NCBI GenBank assembly: GCA_003640385.1
Contig: RCAB01000777.1
Location: forward strand, 1 to 20,109
Direction: 5' to 3'
Source of the DNA: Setaria digitata
Lineage: Eukaryota; Nematoda; Chromadorea; Rhabditida; Setariidae
Length of the DNA stretch: 20,109 nt
Position 1 is the first letter of the stretch. The number at the start of each line of letters is the position of its first letter. Below the pieces are notes generated by a model. The model ran no database searches. It saw only the letters and a program-made list of their open reading frames with translations, and was not told where the DNA came from. The position numbers and the translations under genes were made by a program. Shown piece after piece: positions 18,933 to 20,109 of this stretch.

Positions 18933-19133
18933 TTAATAAATTTCCAACAAGACAAAGATATCTGTGTATATTATGGTAGTATGCATAATATCATCAGCTG
19001 AGCTGATGGTATTTGGGATAAGTTCTGAATTGGCCTCTTGAACTTGAACTCTTGAAGTGACTTCTGGACCTGAAGTACTTTCATTTTTTGTTTTTTCAAG
19101 AAGTAATAAATAAATCCCATAACAAAGATACGT
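18933..19133 (-). CDS. Candidate open frame, 66 codons, unknown
   Basis: The minus-strand frame is open from 19133 to TAA at 18935-18933, without a Met start. Its middle reads NESTSGPEVTSRVQVQEANS, then ELIPNTISSADDIMHTT, hydrophilic and Ser/Glu/Thr-rich like many disordered coding exons. A possible acceptor, GTACTTCAG, lies before GTCCAGAAG (about 19,070). No donor is convincing. The opposite strand has its own 44-codon ATG frame (18867-19001), so coding on either strand is uncertain. It might be an N-terminal exon of the bZIP gene or of a separate gene. Confidence 0.2.
   Translation of the reverse strand, partial: TYLCYGIYLLLLEKTKNESTSGPEVTSRVQVQEANSELIPNTISSADDIMHTTIIYTDIFVLLEIY
18992..19008. 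repeat. Inverted repeat CATCAGCT-G-AGCTGATG
   Basis: Perfect 8-bp arms around one base, containing CAGCTG (an E-box) and its overlap GAGCTG. It lies inside the candidate frame 18933-19133. Rough symmetry continues outwards for a few bases (AT..AT). Confidence 0.6.
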
Positions 19134-19319
19134 TTAGTAGGAAGAAATTACGAAGTCATATATAATGTGGTTTCTTTTTTTTTTTTTTTTTTTTCTAACA
19201 AATTAAGCTAAGTTACAAGAAATATGCACTACGTAATTGCAACTTGTTCTAACCGAAATAAACTAAGTGCTAGTCAGTTTAAAAAAAAAAAAATCAGTTT
19301 TTTTTTAAAGTCAGTTTAA

Positions 19320-19667
19320 ATGATTTTACAAATACATCATGAATTAAGTGATCCAAATTCCAAGAAATATAACGTAAATATTTTGAGTAAGCATGATGAG
19401 AAAGTGAGAAATGGAAATAGATTTCAAGGCATAAAAATAAATAACTTAAACTCTAAATTGAAAAAAAAAAAAAACGAATTCCCCTGTTTGAATTTAATGT
19501 TTGATAGATTAAGACAGCAAATAACATTAATACCTGTACAACAATTAGCCAAGCCCAATAAATACTACAGTTGTAATTTCAAAAAATATTTGTTGTTCAG
19601 TTCGGTGAACGCATCGTACAAGAAAATACAAAGGAAAAAAGTGGCATTTATCGAAATGATTCCATGA
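19320..19667 (+). CDS. Open frame of 115 residues, unknown
   Basis: ATG at 19320, TGA at 19665-19667. It is the longest plus-strand frame not made of homopolymer-coded residues, apart from one KKKK run (residues about 49-52). It begins MILQIHHELSDPNSKKYNVN, is basic and hydrophilic, and has no signal peptide, membrane helix or motif I recognise. A competing reading is that the end is a separate exon: the acceptor TTTGTTGTTCAG ends at 19600, and another frame then reads FGERIVQENTKEKSGIYRND before TAG at 19676-19678. A clean donor, AACAG|GTAAATG, follows at 19694. The region therefore looks transcribed on the plus strand, but the exon structure is unclear. Confidence 0.3.
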   Translation: MILQIHHELSDPNSKKYNVNILSKHDEKVRNGNRFQGIKINNLNSKLKKKKNEFPCLNLMFDRLRQQITLIPVQQLAKPNKYYSCNFKKYLLFSSVNASYKKIQRKKVAFIEMIP

Positions 19668-20028
19668 ATATACCGTAGCAACGACTGGAACAGGTAAATG
19701 TTACAGTACACTCATCACTTTTAAAAATTTACTGTATTTTATTGTCTAGAATTATGAAGTTTACTTTTATTGCTTAAAATTATGCAGTGTATGAATTGAT
19801 TATGTGGACAAATAAGATCTTGCTTAGTTGATGTAACATAATGTGCTAAGACACTAGGACAATTAGATAAGACTTAAATTGATAACGGAAAATATCATCG
19901 AAATTACCAAACGAATAATTATTTTCGTGAATTAAGCATGCTGCTAATGACAGCTGCAACCGATCAAAGTAGCATAAGGAAAACTGGCAATATTAGCATT
20001 AGGAGTGCAGTTCTAATCCACTGGAAAC

Positions 20029-20109
20029 AGATTAGATCCTAGAATATAGATCCATGGATATAGATTAGATCCTGAAACGTGGATCCCTGGATATGAATTT
20101 AGATCCGGA
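20029..20109. repeat. 33-bp tandem repeat running off the window end
   Basis: Units are at 20029-20061 and 20062-20094, with a third beginning at 20095. Each is AGATTAGATCCTAGAATATA then GATCCATGGATAT, or the GAAACGTG/CCCTGG variant. Each unit holds two GATCC-centred half-units of about 16-17 bp, so the repeat is itself an internal duplication. A degenerate copy (AATCCACTGGAAAC) precedes it. The array probably continues beyond the window. Confidence 0.85.

Noticed and set aside
18867..19001. Plus-strand ATG frame of 44 residues opposite the 18933-19133 candidate
   Set aside because: Short, begins in Lys/Asn-rich AT sequence, no splice or domain support. Kept only as a warning that open frames in this island are not strand-specific.
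19227..19237. ACTACGTAAT resembling a CES-2/PAR site
   Set aside because: One mismatch to the TTACGTAA core and no supporting context.

Overview
The window is about 20 kb of very AT-rich eukaryotic DNA, crowded with A and T homopolymer runs of 15-28 bases. It has no operon-like packing, no rRNA or tRNA that I can see, and almost no long open frames outside low-complexity sequence. The one confidently recognisable gene is an intron-split metazoan bZIP factor. It has short introns and a TTTCAG-type acceptor, which is typical of nematodes. I infer a nematode, perhaps a filarial or spirurid parasite, but the species cannot be fixed from this sequence.

Layout. Positions 1-700 are a less AT-rich island with nuclear-receptor-like half-sites, a weak candidate minus-strand exon, and a 39-bp minisatellite broken by an N. 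From about 700 to 12,530 the sequence is essentially a gene desert: homopolymers, (AT)n tracts, A-rich low complexity, one diverged local duplication and one short minus-strand frame at 8173-8319. Positions 12,530-13,040 hold a ten-copy 27-bp minisatellite that stays open in one minus-strand frame. Positions 13,590-13,910 are a second complex island with a compound microsatellite, a 14-bp palindrome and two overlapping minus-strand frames.

The bZIP gene lies on the minus strand, about 15,682 down to 14,371. I could extend the obvious bZIP exon by two upstream exons whose splice signals and phases all agree, one of them joined through a GC-AG intron. The model is 122 residues with a C-terminal bZIP of the PAR/CES-2/NFIL3 type. 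About 0.9-1.1 kb upstream is a compact CpG-bearing cluster (16,522-16,750) holding TTACGTAA (the class of site bound by this bZIP family), an overlapping AACCGGTT (Grainyhead-type) and DR1-like nuclear-receptor motifs. It is a candidate promoter or enhancer, possibly autoregulatory.

Positions 16,750-20,109 return to AT-rich desert with a 24-bp GC-containing palindrome, three weak exon or ORF candidates (17,441-17,528 and 18,933-19,133 minus; 19,320-19,667 plus) and, at the right edge, a 33-bp tandem repeat that runs out of the window. Nothing indicates a mobile element with terminal repeats, a CRISPR array or a virus.
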